A stretch of 35,251 nucleotides of DNA from Acidobacteriota bacterium (GTDB lineage: Bacteria; Acidobacteriota; Blastocatellia; Pyrinomonadales; Pyrinomonadaceae), in NCBI GenBank assembly GCA_020200135.1, contig JAIVJI010000045.1:1-35251 (forward strand). The letters are read 5' to 3'. Shown in pieces: positions 20,721-31,092 of the stretch. Both the position numbers and the translations under genes were made by a program. The notes under the pieces are model-generated. The model was not told where the DNA came from, searched no databases, and worked only from the letters and a program-made list of their open reading frames with translations. Numbering within the stretch: position 1 is the first letter of the stretch; each line of letters opens with the position of its first letter.

Positions 20721-21386
20721 ATGAGAAAACTGTTTGCCCCACTGTGCTTCTTACTCGTCTGCGCCACGTCCGCCAACGCGCAGAAGCCAATCAGCCTCGC
20801 GCCGCTCATCAACGAGGCCGAGCTGATTGAATCCCCTTCCCCCAACATCGTGACAGTTCAGATGACGCTGAAGGAGGCCACCTCGGACGCCGACAAGCAG
20901 GCCCCGTTCGAGGACATATTCTGGATGAGTTGCACTGCTGTTGATGGCCAGAGGCGAATCATCAGCGGTGTCGTCCCTAACCCAACGAATAGGCTACTCC
21001 CGACTTGCTCATTCTTGATCGGGCCGGACGGCAACAAGCTGAGGTCCGACTGGAGCAAGTTCGGCTACGAGGTCACCTATAAGGTGAGAGAAGGGGCAGC
21101 CTTCGGGCCCGAGCAGACTTTCAGGAGCAGCAGCCCGATAACCCGCTGCACCCGCGTCTCGGAAATCGTCACCAAGTTGGACCTCGCGTCTCGGACCGGT
21201 GAAGGGGAGGTCACCATCCCGATCACCGTTAACACCGACACCCGGCTCAACGTCGAGCTCCGGGGACCCGGCGGAACCCCGATCGCCACGGCCAGCGGCG
21301 TCAAGGACAAGGCCGACGTCCTTTTCGAGAGGGACTTGCCGTCAGTTTCTCCACGACCTCGGCGGGCACGGTTCAAGCCTTCCTGA
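20721..21386 (+). CDS. Secreted protein of unknown function, N-terminal part (frameshifted)
   Basis: 221 residues with a signal peptide (RKLFAPLCFLLVCATSANA, then QKPISL). AGGAG lies 6 bases before the ATG at 20721. The mature part looks beta-rich (VTVQMTLKEATSDADKQAPF, GEGEVTIPITVNTDTRLNVE), perhaps Ig-like. From about base 21322-21340 the frame changes: the remaining codons give an Arg/Pro-rich tail ending at 21386, while the -1 frame gives REGLAVSFSTTSAGTVQAFL and runs without stop into the second part. The TTTT run at 21322-21325 is a likely site of the missing base. The gene has a less extreme codon bias than the sugar-enzyme genes. Family not recognised. Confidence 0.7.
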   Translation: MRKLFAPLCFLLVCATSANAQKPISLAPLINEAELIESPSPNIVTVQMTLKEATSDADKQAPFEDIFWMSCTAVDGQRRIISGVVPNPTNRLLPTCSFLIGPDGNKLRSDWSKFGYEVTYKVREGAAFGPEQTFRSSSPITRCTRVSEIVTKLDLASRTGEGEVTIPITVNTDTRLNVELRGPGGTPIATASGVKDKADVLFERDLPSVSPRPRRARFKPS

Positions 21387-21421
21387 ACGGGACGGACAAG
21401 CCGGTCTTCAACAAGGAAGCC

Positions 21422-22144
21422 GTGGGCGCGACCAGCTTCAACATCCCCGCAAGCGGAATCGTGGTCGGGGCGAACACGCTGAGCTTCGCCGGCAAGTCAT
21501 CGGAGAATGGCCTCGCGCTGACGCCGCCGCAGCCCCGGACCTTCATCCGGGAGGCCAAGCCGTTCCTGAAGGACACGCCCGTGACCTTCATGTACGACGA
21601 GGACAGCAACACCCTGAAGATTGATTTCACGCTCTCCCGCCCCCTGCCCACCAGGTGGCAATTCAAAGGTGCGGGCGGGCTGGGTCGCGATGTCCAGGTC
21701 AAGGACGCCGCCCAGCAGCTTTACCAGGCGCAGATCGATTTAAGGATCGCCGAGTTCAAGGGCGCCGCCGAGAGCAAGCTCGCCGATGTAGCCGGCTCGC
21801 TGCTGAAGGTGGCCCCAGTCGAGCTCGAGATCGTCAACCGGAGTAACCCGAGTGAAGTGATCGCCTCCTTCGCTATCAACTTCATCAAGCCCAAAGAGAC
21901 TGTCATCGAGAAGGTCAAAAAGGCCGGAGAGTTTGCGGTGGGCGGGCATACGGACAATGCCAAGAAGCTGATTGCGGAGGCACTGGGTTACATCGGGAGC
22001 TTGAACTCCGAGCAGAAGGCGGTTGTGGATGCGTCCATCCCGACCCTCAAACAACAGGGGGACACCAAGAGCAAAGTCTTTAAAGTCCTGGGCATCGCCG
22101 GGAAGGTTGCGGCCGGGATGTTCGGCATCCCCCTGCCGTTCTGA
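21422..22144 (+). CDS. Secreted protein of unknown function, C-terminal part downstream of frameshift
   Basis: 240 residues from a GTG at 21422, but the same frame is open back to about 21323 and continues the preceding protein (AGTVQAFLNGTDKPVFNKEA). It continues beta-rich (SFNIPASGIVVGANTLSFAG, DEDSNTLKIDFTLSRPLPTR) and ends in a helical, Lys-rich segment (KKAGEFAVGGHTDNAKKLIA) with a hydrophobic C-terminus (VAAGMFGIPLPF). There is no ribosome site at the GTG, so independent translation is unlikely. The intact product would be about 474 residues. A strong hairpin follows 23 bases after the stop. Confidence 0.7.
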   Translation: MGATSFNIPASGIVVGANTLSFAGKSSENGLALTPPQPRTFIREAKPFLKDTPVTFMYDEDSNTLKIDFTLSRPLPTRWQFKGAGGLGRDVQVKDAAQQLYQAQIDLRIAEFKGAAESKLADVAGSLLKVAPVELEIVNRSNPSEVIASFAINFIKPKETVIEKVKKAGEFAVGGHTDNAKKLIAEALGYIGSLNSEQKAVVDASIPTLKQQGDTKSKVFKVLGIAGKVAAGMFGIPLPF

Positions 22145-22167
22145 CCCCGGGACATGTGCGGCGAATC

Positions 22168-22206
22168 GCGGGGGCGGGGCAGCATCACAGATTGCCCCGC
22201 CCCCGC
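22168..22206. terminator. GC-rich hairpin between convergent genes
   Basis: A 14-base perfect inverted repeat, GCGGGGGCGGGGCA (22168-22181) with TGCCCCGCCCCCGC (22193-22206), and an 11-base loop. There is no good U-tract on either strand, so it is a probable but not classical terminator for the genes ending at 22144 (plus) and 22274 (minus). Confidence 0.6.
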
Positions 22207-22273
22207 GCCATCTTCGTGCGACTGTCTGAGCGGCCGAATTCTCTCGGACCGAACCCGACCGTTGCGCGCGGGC

Positions 22274-22504
22274 TTAGTTGACGAGGTTCACCTTTCGGAG
22301 TAGGGCGCGGAAGCGCGGGTCGTGCTTGATGGAGTCGAAGCGCGGCTCGTCCTTCGTCCAGGCCATGCGGTCTTCGCGCAGCCCCAGACATCGCTGGAGG
22401 GCGGCGAGCGCCTCGTCGCCACGCCCCGTCTCGGCGTAGTGCATTGCGAGGAAGTAGAGCGGCTTCGGGTCGCGCTCTGCCATCGTCTTCAGGCGTCGGT
22501 GCAT
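22274..22504 (-). CDS. TPR-type C-terminal fragment
   Basis: 76 residues. The stretch DPKPLYFLAMHYAETGRGDE plus ALAALQRCLGL is one TPR-like helix pair, and the end (WTKDEPRFDSIKHDPRFRAL, then LRKVNLVN) is the characteristic last block of TPR-containing transcriptional activators and protein kinases common in Acidobacteriota. Such proteins are normally 500-900 residues. No upstream coding continuation is visible, and no ribosome site precedes the ATG at 22504. It is therefore best read as the leftover 3' end of a deleted gene, although a real short gene cannot be excluded. Confidence 0.5.
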   Translation of the reverse strand: MHRRLKTMAERDPKPLYFLAMHYAETGRGDEALAALQRCLGLREDRMAWTKDEPRFDSIKHDPRFRALLRKVNLVN

Positions 22505-22620
22505 CGTCGCCGCCGCCGCGGCCGTAATCTCTCAGACCAAACGCCGCCGCCGCGCGTCGAAAGTACGCGCCGGAAGCCTCGCCGCTTACGACCGTTGTCC
22601 CGCAGGAGTGGAGGACGCGC

Positions 22621-23691
22621 ATGAAAAGAACCGTGCTTGTAGTCTGCATCCTCGCCGCGGCGAGTCTCGTCGCCGCCGGCCAGAGGAGGAGGCCGAGGCT
22701 TCCCGTCCCCGAGCGCACGCAGCCGGCGACCACCCAGCCGGCTGCGACACAGCCGGAGCCGGCCGCGACGGCCGCGCCGGCCCCCGCCCCGAACGCGGGC
22801 CCGGCTGCGGCGCAGCAGACCTACCAGCCGGCCGTCGAGTACCACTCGCTCATGCAGTTGCGCTTCTACGAGAACCAGGGCAACTTTCTGGTCGAGGATT
22901 TGGAGGTCGTCTTCCCGCCCGCGGGCTCGCGCAAGGCGACCTTCTTTATCACGCGCGCGAACGGCGCGGCGGTCGCCAGCGTCCCGCTGCGGCTTGAGTC
23001 GCCGCTCGCCAGCTTCACCATGTTCGGGATGTACAAGCCGGACGGCGTCCCCGGCAACGCCAACGTCGGCGAGCCGGGCGACTACGTCCTCTCGGTGCAG
23101 GTGGACGGCCGGCCCGTCACGACGCTCCCGTTCTCGATGAGGCGCGAGGCGAGCAACGACCCCTTCAACCCGAAGACCACCTTCGTCCGCGAGGGGCCGT
23201 GGCGCGACCTCGCCTACTTCTCCAGCCGCGTGGACGCGCCGGCCAGCAACAACCTGCGCTTCAACTGGTGGACGAGCCTGCGCGAGCTGCCGCCGGGGAC
23301 GAGCGCGAACAGGCCGCTGGTCACGCTCCACATCCTCCACGGCGGGCAGGAGATCGCCGCGACGCGCAGCCCCGTGGTGCTGTCGCAGACCGACTGGCAG
23401 TTCTTCAACCAGGAGTTTCACTTCCCCGCCGAGAAGCAGGTGCGCTGGATGACGCTGGCCGACCTGACCCGGCGCGACGGCGAGTACACGGTGGTGGCGA
23501 AGGTGGGCGGCAAGCCCTTCAAGACTTACCGCGCGGAGGTGCGCGGCGGCCAGCTCCAGCGCCACCCGCGCAACAGCCTCGACACGCAGCCGCACACGGA
23601 CTTCATCTCGCCCCGCCTCGTGGACACCACCTCGCGCTCGAACTCTTCGTACGAGATGTACGACACCTTCTGGGTGATGAAGAAGAACTAG
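22621..23691 (+). CDS. Secreted protein of unknown function
   Basis: 356 residues with a signal peptide (MKRTVLVVCILAAASLVAAG), a linker of about 45 residues rich in Pro, Ala, Thr and Gln (repeats of TQPA), then a globular beta-rich domain from about residue 68 (YQPAVEYHSLMQLRFYENQG) to the end. It has two probable beta-sandwich lobes (GEPGDYVLSVQVDGRPVTTL and DGEYTVVAKVGGKPFKTYRA). GGAGG lies 6 bases before the ATG. The linker suggests that the domain is held away from the envelope. No catalytic motif is seen and the family is not recognised. It converges on glgX with only 73 bases between stops. Confidence 0.78.
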   Translation: MKRTVLVVCILAAASLVAAGQRRRPRLPVPERTQPATTQPAATQPEPAATAAPAPAPNAGPAAAQQTYQPAVEYHSLMQLRFYENQGNFLVEDLEVVFPPAGSRKATFFITRANGAAVASVPLRLESPLASFTMFGMYKPDGVPGNANVGEPGDYVLSVQVDGRPVTTLPFSMRREASNDPFNPKTTFVREGPWRDLAYFSSRVDAPASNNLRFNWWTSLRELPPGTSANRPLVTLHILHGGQEIAATRSPVVLSQTDWQFFNQEFHFPAEKQVRWMTLADLTRRDGEYTVVAKVGGKPFKTYRAEVRGGQLQRHPRNSLDTQPHTDFISPRLVDTTSRSNSSYEMYDTFWVMKKN

Positions 23692-23764
23692 AGGGCGCGA
23701 TTGACGCGCGGCAGCGCCGCGCCGGCGGCGTTCCACACTGACGCCCGAGTTCCGTGCGGACGGT

Positions 23765-26296
23765 TTAATCCTCTGCCGTGTCCTCGTCGCCCGCGCCGTC
23801 CTCGTCGGCGGCGTCCGCGGCTTCGCGTTCCGTCTCGCCGGCGGGCTCGGGCCGCGGCTCGGCGTCGGGCACTTCAGTCGTGGCGTAGCTCAGCTGCCCG
23901 AGCAGTTCGGGGGTGACGGGGCGGTGTATGCCGTCGCCTTCGGTGACCTGCCGGCTGCACGCGCGGCAGAAGCCCGAGTCGAGCGCGACGATGGCGTCGG
24001 CGTTCGCGCAGTAGACCGACTCGACCGGCGGCTCTTCGTCGTAGACCTCTGGCATCGTCCGCTCGGCCGCGCCCTCGCCGCGCGCCGGCTCCGCCTCTTC
24101 GCGCCCCGACTCGTGCGCGGCGCGCGCGGCCGCCTTCGTCTCTTCCTCCTGCTCGCCCTCGGCGCCGCCCGACTCCTGCCGGAAGAGCGCGAGCGAGCGC
24201 GCCTCGACGCGGTAGGCGCCGCCGCCCTTCGTGGCGCGCCGCGTCCGGCGGCGGCCGAAGCTCTCGCGCGTGTCGAGCAGTTGCTCCCACGTCACGCCCT
24301 GCCGGTGCGCCGGGAGCGTGAAGGAGACGGCGCGGTGGTGCGCGTTCAGGAGCAGCAGCAGCGTGTCGTCGGTGACGCGGCGCCCGCGCTCGTCGACCTC
24401 GTCGATGGCGTCGCCGGCGAGGCGCACGGCGAGGGAGCGCGCCTGGTCGTTGCGCCAGTCGTCTTCGGTCATCTCCTGCCCGTCGGGGCGGAACCAGGAG
24501 ACGTCCTTGATCTTCGCGCCGCGAATCTGCCGCCCCTGGAAGAATTTCCTGCGCCGCAGGACCGGGTGCTGGTGGAAGATTCGGATGAGCTGGCGCGTGA
24601 ACTCCAGGAGGTCGCGCCCATGCTCGTCCGGCTCCCAGTTGACCCACGAAATCTCGTTGTCCTGGCACCACGCGTTGTTGTTCCCCCCCTGGGTCCGCCC
24701 CGTCTCGTCGCCCGCCACGAGCATCGGCACGCCCTGCGACAGAAACAGCGTCGCGAGAAAGTTTCGCTGCTGGCGGGCGCGCATGGCGTTGACCTCCGGG
24801 TCGTCCGTCTCGCCCTCGACGCTACAGTTCCAGCTGATGTTGTGGTCGTGGCCGTCGCGGTTCCCCTCCCGGTTGGCCTCGTTGTGCTTCTCGTTGTAGC
24901 TGACGAGGTCGCGCAGCGTGAAGCCGTCGTGCGCGGTGACGAAGTTGATGCTGGCGTATGGCCGGCGGCCGCTCCGCTCGTAGAGGTCGCTGCTGCCCGT
25001 CAACCTAAACGCGAGGTCGTCGAGTTGACCGGGGTCGCCGCGCCAGAAGCTGCGCACGTTGTCGCGGTAGACGCCGTTCCACTCGGCCCACAGCACGGGG
25101 AAGTTGCCGACCTGATAGCCGCCCTCGCCCAGGTCCCACGGCTCGGCGATGAGCTTGACCTGCGACAGCACGGGGTCCTGGTGGATGATGTCGAAGAACG
25201 ACCCCAGACGGTCCACGTCGTGCAGCTCGCGCGCGAGCGCCGAGGCGAGGTCGAAGCGGAAGCCGTCGACGTGCATCTCCAGCACCCAGTAGCGCAGAGA
25301 GTCCATGAGGAGCTGGAGCGCGCGCGGGTGCACCATGTTCAGCGTGTTGCCGCAGCCCGTGAAGTCCATGTAGTAGCGCGGCTGCTGGTGGACGAGGCGG
25401 TAGTAGGCCGCGTTGTCGATGCCGCGGAAGGCGAGCGTCGGGCCCAGGTGGTTGCCCTCGCCCGTGTGGTTGTAGACCACGTCGAGGATGACCTCGATGC
25501 CCTCGCGGTGGAGCGTCTTGACCGTCGTCTTGAACTCGGAGACCTGCTGGCCGAGCGCGCCGTTCGAGGAGTAGCGCGCGTCGGGCGCGAAGAAGCCGAC
25601 GGAGTTGTAGCCCCAGTAGTTCGTCAGCCCGCGGTCCTGTATGAACTTGTCGGAGACGAACTGGTGGGCGGGCATCAGCTCGACCGCCGACACCCCGAGC
25701 GAGTGCAGGTACTCGACCGCCGCCGGGTGCGCCAGCCCCGCGTAGGTGCCGCGCAGCTCCTCCGGGACTTCGGGGTGGAGTTTGGTGAAGCCCTTGACGT
25801 GCAGCTCGTAGATGAGCGTCTTGTGCCAGGGCGTGCGGGGGCGCGCGTCCTCGCCCCAACTGAAGGCCGGGTCGACGACGACGCACTTCGGGACGAAGGC
25901 GGCGCTGTCTCGCTCGTCGAAGGAGAGGTCTGAGGTCGCGTCGCCTATCGTGTAGCCGAAGACCGAGTCGTCCCACTCCACGTCGCCGGCGACGGCCTTG
26001 GCGTAGGGGTCTATCAGGAGCTTGTGCGGGTTGAAGCGGTGGCCGTGCTGCGGCTCGTAGGGGCCGTGGACGCGGTAGCCGTAGAGCTGCCCCGGCCGCG
26101 CCTCGGGCAGGTAGGCGTGCCAGACGAGGTCGGTGCGCTCTGTGAGCCGGACGCGGCGCGACTCGCGCGTCGGGTCGGCGTCGTCGAACAGGCACAGCTC
26201 GACCGCCGTCGCGTGCTCGGAGAAGAGCGCGAAGTTGACGCCCGCGCCGTCCCACGTCGCGCCCAGCGGGTAGGGCTGCCCGGGCCAGACTTTCAT
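23765..26296 (-). CDS. glgX: Glycogen debranching enzyme GlgX/TreX with acidic C-terminal extension
   Basis: GH13 isoamylase-type enzyme that removes short alpha-1,6-linked branches from glycogen and so feeds TreY. Of 843 residues, 1-708 are the normal enzyme: an N-terminal CBM48 ([20 protein letters not shown]), the barrel with [15 protein letters not shown] at 272-286, nucleophile Asp349 in GFRFDL, acid/base Glu385 in IAEPWD and Asp457 in TAHDGF. Residues 709-843 are unusual: a Glu/Ala-rich linker, then Cys763-x13-Cys777-x2-Cys780 ([10 protein letters not shown]), and a very acidic end. GGAG lies 6 bases before the ATG. It is last in the treY-treZ-glgX operon, 86 bases after the treZ stop, with a heptad palindrome between. 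Confidence 0.93.
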   Translation of the reverse strand: MKVWPGQPYPLGATWDGAGVNFALFSEHATAVELCLFDDADPTRESRRVRLTERTDLVWHAYLPEARPGQLYGYRVHGPYEPQHGHRFNPHKLLIDPYAKAVAGDVEWDDSVFGYTIGDATSDLSFDERDSAAFVPKCVVVDPAFSWGEDARPRTPWHKTLIYELHVKGFTKLHPEVPEELRGTYAGLAHPAAVEYLHSLGVSAVELMPAHQFVSDKFIQDRGLTNYWGYNSVGFFAPDARYSSNGALGQQVSEFKTTVKTLHREGIEVILDVVYNHTGEGNHLGPTLAFRGIDNAAYYRLVHQQPRYYMDFTGCGNTLNMVHPRALQLLMDSLRYWVLEMHVDGFRFDLASALARELHDVDRLGSFFDIIHQDPVLSQVKLIAEPWDLGEGGYQVGNFPVLWAEWNGVYRDNVRSFWRGDPGQLDDLAFRLTGSSDLYERSGRRPYASINFVTAHDGFTLRDLVSYNEKHNEANREGNRDGHDHNISWNCSVEGETDDPEVNAMRARQQRNFLATLFLSQGVPMLVAGDETGRTQGGNNNAWCQDNEISWVNWEPDEHGRDLLEFTRQLIRIFHQHPVLRRRKFFQGRQIRGAKIKDVSWFRPDGQEMTEDDWRNDQARSLAVRLAGDAIDEVDERGRRVTDDTLLLLLNAHHRAVSFTLPAHRQGVTWEQLLDTRESFGRRRTRRATKGGGAYRVEARSLALFRQESGGAEGEQEEETKAAARAAHESGREEAEPARGEGAAERTMPEVYDEEPPVESVYCANADAIVALDSGFCRACSRQVTEGDGIHRPVTPELLGQLSYATTEVPDAEPRPEPAGETEREAADAADEDGAGDEDTAED

Positions 26297-26316
26297 TCAA
26301 TGCTCCAATCTGAAGA

Positions 26317-26394
26317 GGTGATGAGTGATAAGTGATAAGTGAAGGCAACGTCCGTCTCTTCTTTCTTATCGCTTATCACTCGTCACTCATCACC
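26317..26394. repeat. Heptad palindrome, family 2, copy B
   Basis: The left arm (26317-26339) holds three heptads of the GTGATRA type. The inverted right arm (26365-26394) holds four, one of them with CGA. Outer and inner ends are fully complementary; the arms differ by one inserted heptad. The right arm overlaps the 3' end of treZ: the last codons GGT GAT GAG TGA (Gly-Asp-Glu-stop) are repeat sequence. Confidence 0.88.
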
Positions 26395-28299
26395 AACGTA
26401 AACGGCCGCGCCCCAGGCCGCGAGCTCGACCTCGGCCGCGCCGCCCCGGACGCGCTCGGGCGGGGCGGGCTGCGAGGCGTCGCCGCCGTAGCGCGCGTCG
26501 CCCGTCCACAGGGCGAGCCGCCACGCGCCCTCGGCCAAAGGCACCGGCTGCGCCTCGCCCGAGAGGTTGCAGGCGAGCAGGGCGCGCGCGCCCGACGCGT
26601 CGCCGCGCTCGACGGCGAGCCAGCGCCGCGCCTCGTCGAAGCCGACGCGCGTGCGCGACTTGTCGCAGTTCGAGAGCGGCGCGTGCGCGCGCCTGAGCGC
26701 CAGCAGGTCGCGGTAGAAGCCGAGCATCTCGGCGTGCGGCGACTTCTCCGGGGCTTCCCAGTCGAGCCTGGAGCGGATGAAGGTGATCTCGGACTGCGGG
26801 TCGGAGAAGCCGCCGATGGTCGATTCGGTCTCGCCCTCGACGCGGACGAAGGACTCGTACTCGCCCATGCGCCCCTCGCGCACCGCGCGCCCCAGTTCGG
26901 GGTCGGTGTGGCTCGTGAAGTAGAGGAAGGGCGCGCGCTCCGCCCACTCCTCGCCCATGAAGAGCATCGGCACGTTGGGCGCGCCGCACAGGAGTACCGC
27001 CGCGGCGAGGCGCTGCCGCCTGGGCCCGACCAGCCGCGAGAGGCGGTCGCCCCAGTAGCCGTTCGCTATCTGGTCGTGGTTCTGGATGCAGACGACGAAC
27101 TGCTCGCCCGGCCGGTCGGCCGAGGGCGTCCCGTGGCACCGGCCCCGGAAACGAGAGTGCTGGCCGCAGTAGACGAAGCCCTCCGAGACGGCCTTCGCCA
27201 GGTCTTCGACCTTGCCGAAGTCGGCGAAATAGCCGCGGTCGGTCTTCGTCAGTAAAGCGTGGAGCGAGTGGTGAAAGTCGTCGCTCCACTGCGCGTCTAT
27301 CCGGTAGCCGCCCTCGGCGCGCGGGCCGATGACGCGCGTGTCGTTGAGGTCGCTCTCGGCGATGAGGTGCGCGCGCCGGCCGAGCACCTCCGCCTGCGCG
27401 TGGAACTCTTCGGCGAGCTGTTCGAGGAGGTGCCGTTCGCTCGTGTCCGCGATGGCGTGGACGGCGTCCAGGCGGAGCGCGTCAACGTGGTACTCGGTCA
27501 GCCAGTAGAGCGCGTTCTCGACGAAGTAGCGGCGGACGCCCTCGGCGCCCCGTCCGTCGAAGTTGAGCCCCGCGCCCCAAGGCGACTTGTGCGACTCGCT
27601 GTAGAGCGGCATGAACTCGCCCGCGTAGTTGCCCTCGGGGCCGAGGTGGTTGTAGACCACGTCGAGCACGAAGGCGAGCCCCTCGCGGTGGCAGGCGTCG
27701 ATGAGTTTCTTCAACCCTTCGGGCCCGCCGTAGGTGGACTGCGGCGCGTAGAGGTGCGCGCCGTCGTAGCCCCAGTTGCGACCGCCCGGGAACTCCGCGA
27801 CCGGCATCAGCTCGACCGCCGTCACCCCGAGCGACTTCAGGTGCGCGAGTTTCCGTGTGACGGCCTCGAACGTCCCCTCGGGCGTGAACGTGCCGGTGTG
27901 CAGCTCGTAGACGACGTAGTCCTTGAGCGCGATTCCCTTCCAACCCTCGTCCGTCCACGCGAACGCTTCCGGCTCGACGACGCGCGACGGGCCGTGGACG
28001 CCGCGGGGCTGGAAGCGCGAGACCGGGTCGGGGCGCTCGCCGCCGCCCACGACGTAGACGTAGTCCGCGCCCGCCGCGACGCCCTCGGCGCGCGCCTCGA
28101 AGACGCCGCCGCCCGCCGGCCCGAGCGCGAACGTGCGCGGCTCGCCGCCGTCGCCGAAGACCTTTACCGCGAGGCTCTGTGCGAGCGGCGCCCAGACGCG
28201 GAACACGGTGCTCCCGTCTCCTTGCGGCCGCGCCCCGAAGCGCAGCTCCCACGAAGCCCCCGCCAACAACTCTTCGACTCCCCTCACAACCGTCGTCAT
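26383..28299 (-). CDS. treZ: Malto-oligosyltrehalose trehalohydrolase, second paralogue (trehalose operon)
   Basis: Releases free trehalose from the end of maltooligosyltrehalose. The 638 residues show an N-terminal E-set domain (GSTVFRVWAPLAQSLAVKVF), DVVYNHLGPEGNY at 213-225, nucleophile Asp278 in ALRLDA, Glu315 in IAESDLND, DDFHHSLHAL and Asp409 in QNHDQIAN, all intact. GGGGAG lies 5 bases before the ATG at 28299. The gene sits 22 bases after treY, the usual partner order. The C-terminus (YVGDE) and stop codon are supplied by the heptad repeat, so the original end may have been altered. This copy, next to treY and glgX, is the better candidate for the trehalose-forming enzyme. Confidence 0.94.
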   Translation of the reverse strand: MTTVVRGVEELLAGASWELRFGARPQGDGSTVFRVWAPLAQSLAVKVFGDGGEPRTFALGPAGGGVFEARAEGVAAGADYVYVVGGGERPDPVSRFQPRGVHGPSRVVEPEAFAWTDEGWKGIALKDYVVYELHTGTFTPEGTFEAVTRKLAHLKSLGVTAVELMPVAEFPGGRNWGYDGAHLYAPQSTYGGPEGLKKLIDACHREGLAFVLDVVYNHLGPEGNYAGEFMPLYSESHKSPWGAGLNFDGRGAEGVRRYFVENALYWLTEYHVDALRLDAVHAIADTSERHLLEQLAEEFHAQAEVLGRRAHLIAESDLNDTRVIGPRAEGGYRIDAQWSDDFHHSLHALLTKTDRGYFADFGKVEDLAKAVSEGFVYCGQHSRFRGRCHGTPSADRPGEQFVVCIQNHDQIANGYWGDRLSRLVGPRRQRLAAAVLLCGAPNVPMLFMGEEWAERAPFLYFTSHTDPELGRAVREGRMGEYESFVRVEGETESTIGGFSDPQSEITFIRSRLDWEAPEKSPHAEMLGFYRDLLALRRAHAPLSNCDKSRTRVGFDEARRWLAVERGDASGARALLACNLSGEAQPVPLAEGAWRLALWTGDARYGGDASQPAPPERVRGGAAEVELAAWGAAVYVGDE

Positions 28300-28321
28300 A
28301 CTTCTCCCCTTGTAGTCACGC

Positions 28322-30265
<1,944 letters not shown>

Positions 30266-30399
30266 GACCTCGTGGACGGCCGTGAAGACGGCGCGCTCCT
30301 CGACGCGCAGGGCGGCCAGCTCGTTGACGTCGAAGAAGCGGCGGTAGTTGATCTCGTCGGAGGCGACGCGCCAGAAGCTCAGGCGGTAAGCCTGATTGC

Positions 30400-31092
30400 T
30401 TAACAGCTCTTCCAGCAGGTCGAAGCTCTCGGGGTCTCGGTGCGCGGCGGCAGGTTTTCGAGCGCGCTGAGGATGCTCTCAAGCTCAAGGATGTTCGGGT
30501 CGGACTCGCCGAGCGTCGCGCGCGCTGATTCGAGCGCGAGCCGGAGGACTAGCGTCGAGCTGCGCGCCGCGACGGGCAGCTGCGTCTCCCAGTAGTTAAG
30601 CAGGAAGCCGCCGTCGCGGTACGAGACGCGCAGCTCCCCGCGTTCGAGCACGCGGCCGAACTGGTCGCCGAGGATGGGGAGCAGCACGCGCCCCTTGAGC
30701 GTCGGGTTGGGCGGGTTCCAGTCGATGTCGAAGTAGCGCGCGTGGGGCGAGCTCTGCCCGTTCTCCAGCACGTCCTGCCACCAGCGGTTCTCCGCGGTGA
30801 CGATGGACATGTGGTTGGGCACCACGTCCACGAGGAAGCCCATCCCGCGCCCGCGCAGGGTCTGGAGCAGGGCGTCCAACTGCTCCTCGCCGCCGGCCTC
30901 CGGGTTGACGCGCGCGTGCTCGACGATGTCGTAGCCGTGCGGGCTCCCCGGCCTCGCCTGGAGGACGGGCGACGAGTAGTAGTCGGTCACGCCCAGCTCG
31001 GCGAAGTAGTCGGCGAGCGCGCGCGCCTGCTCGAAGGTGAACTCGCGGTTGAACTGGAGCCTGTAAGTCGAGACGGGGATGCGCGCCTGCAC
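30400..31092 (-). CDS. treY: Malto-oligosyltrehalose synthase, N-terminal part (disrupted gene)
   Basis: 230 residues from a GTG at 31092. It begins with the family's usual start (ARIPVSTYRLQFNREFTFEQ), then LGVTDYYSSPVLQARPGSPH, VDVVPNHMS and NRWWQDVLENGQSSPHARYF. After ALENLPPRTET (base ~30437) the frame leaves the family and stops at 30400. In intact TreY proteins roughly 45-50 residues separate PPRTET from the DPxSFDLL block, but here they are adjacent and in different frames. The gene has therefore lost on the order of 150 bases together with the frame, at a junction containing the short repeat GACCCCGAG. It is the first gene of the trehalose operon. Confidence 0.9.
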   Translation of the reverse strand: MQARIPVSTYRLQFNREFTFEQARALADYFAELGVTDYYSSPVLQARPGSPHGYDIVEHARVNPEAGGEEQLDALLQTLRGRGMGFLVDVVPNHMSIVTAENRWWQDVLENGQSSPHARYFDIDWNPPNPTLKGRVLLPILGDQFGRVLERGELRVSYRDGGFLLNYWETQLPVAARSSTLVLRLALESARATLGESDPNILELESILSALENLPPRTETPRASTCWKSC

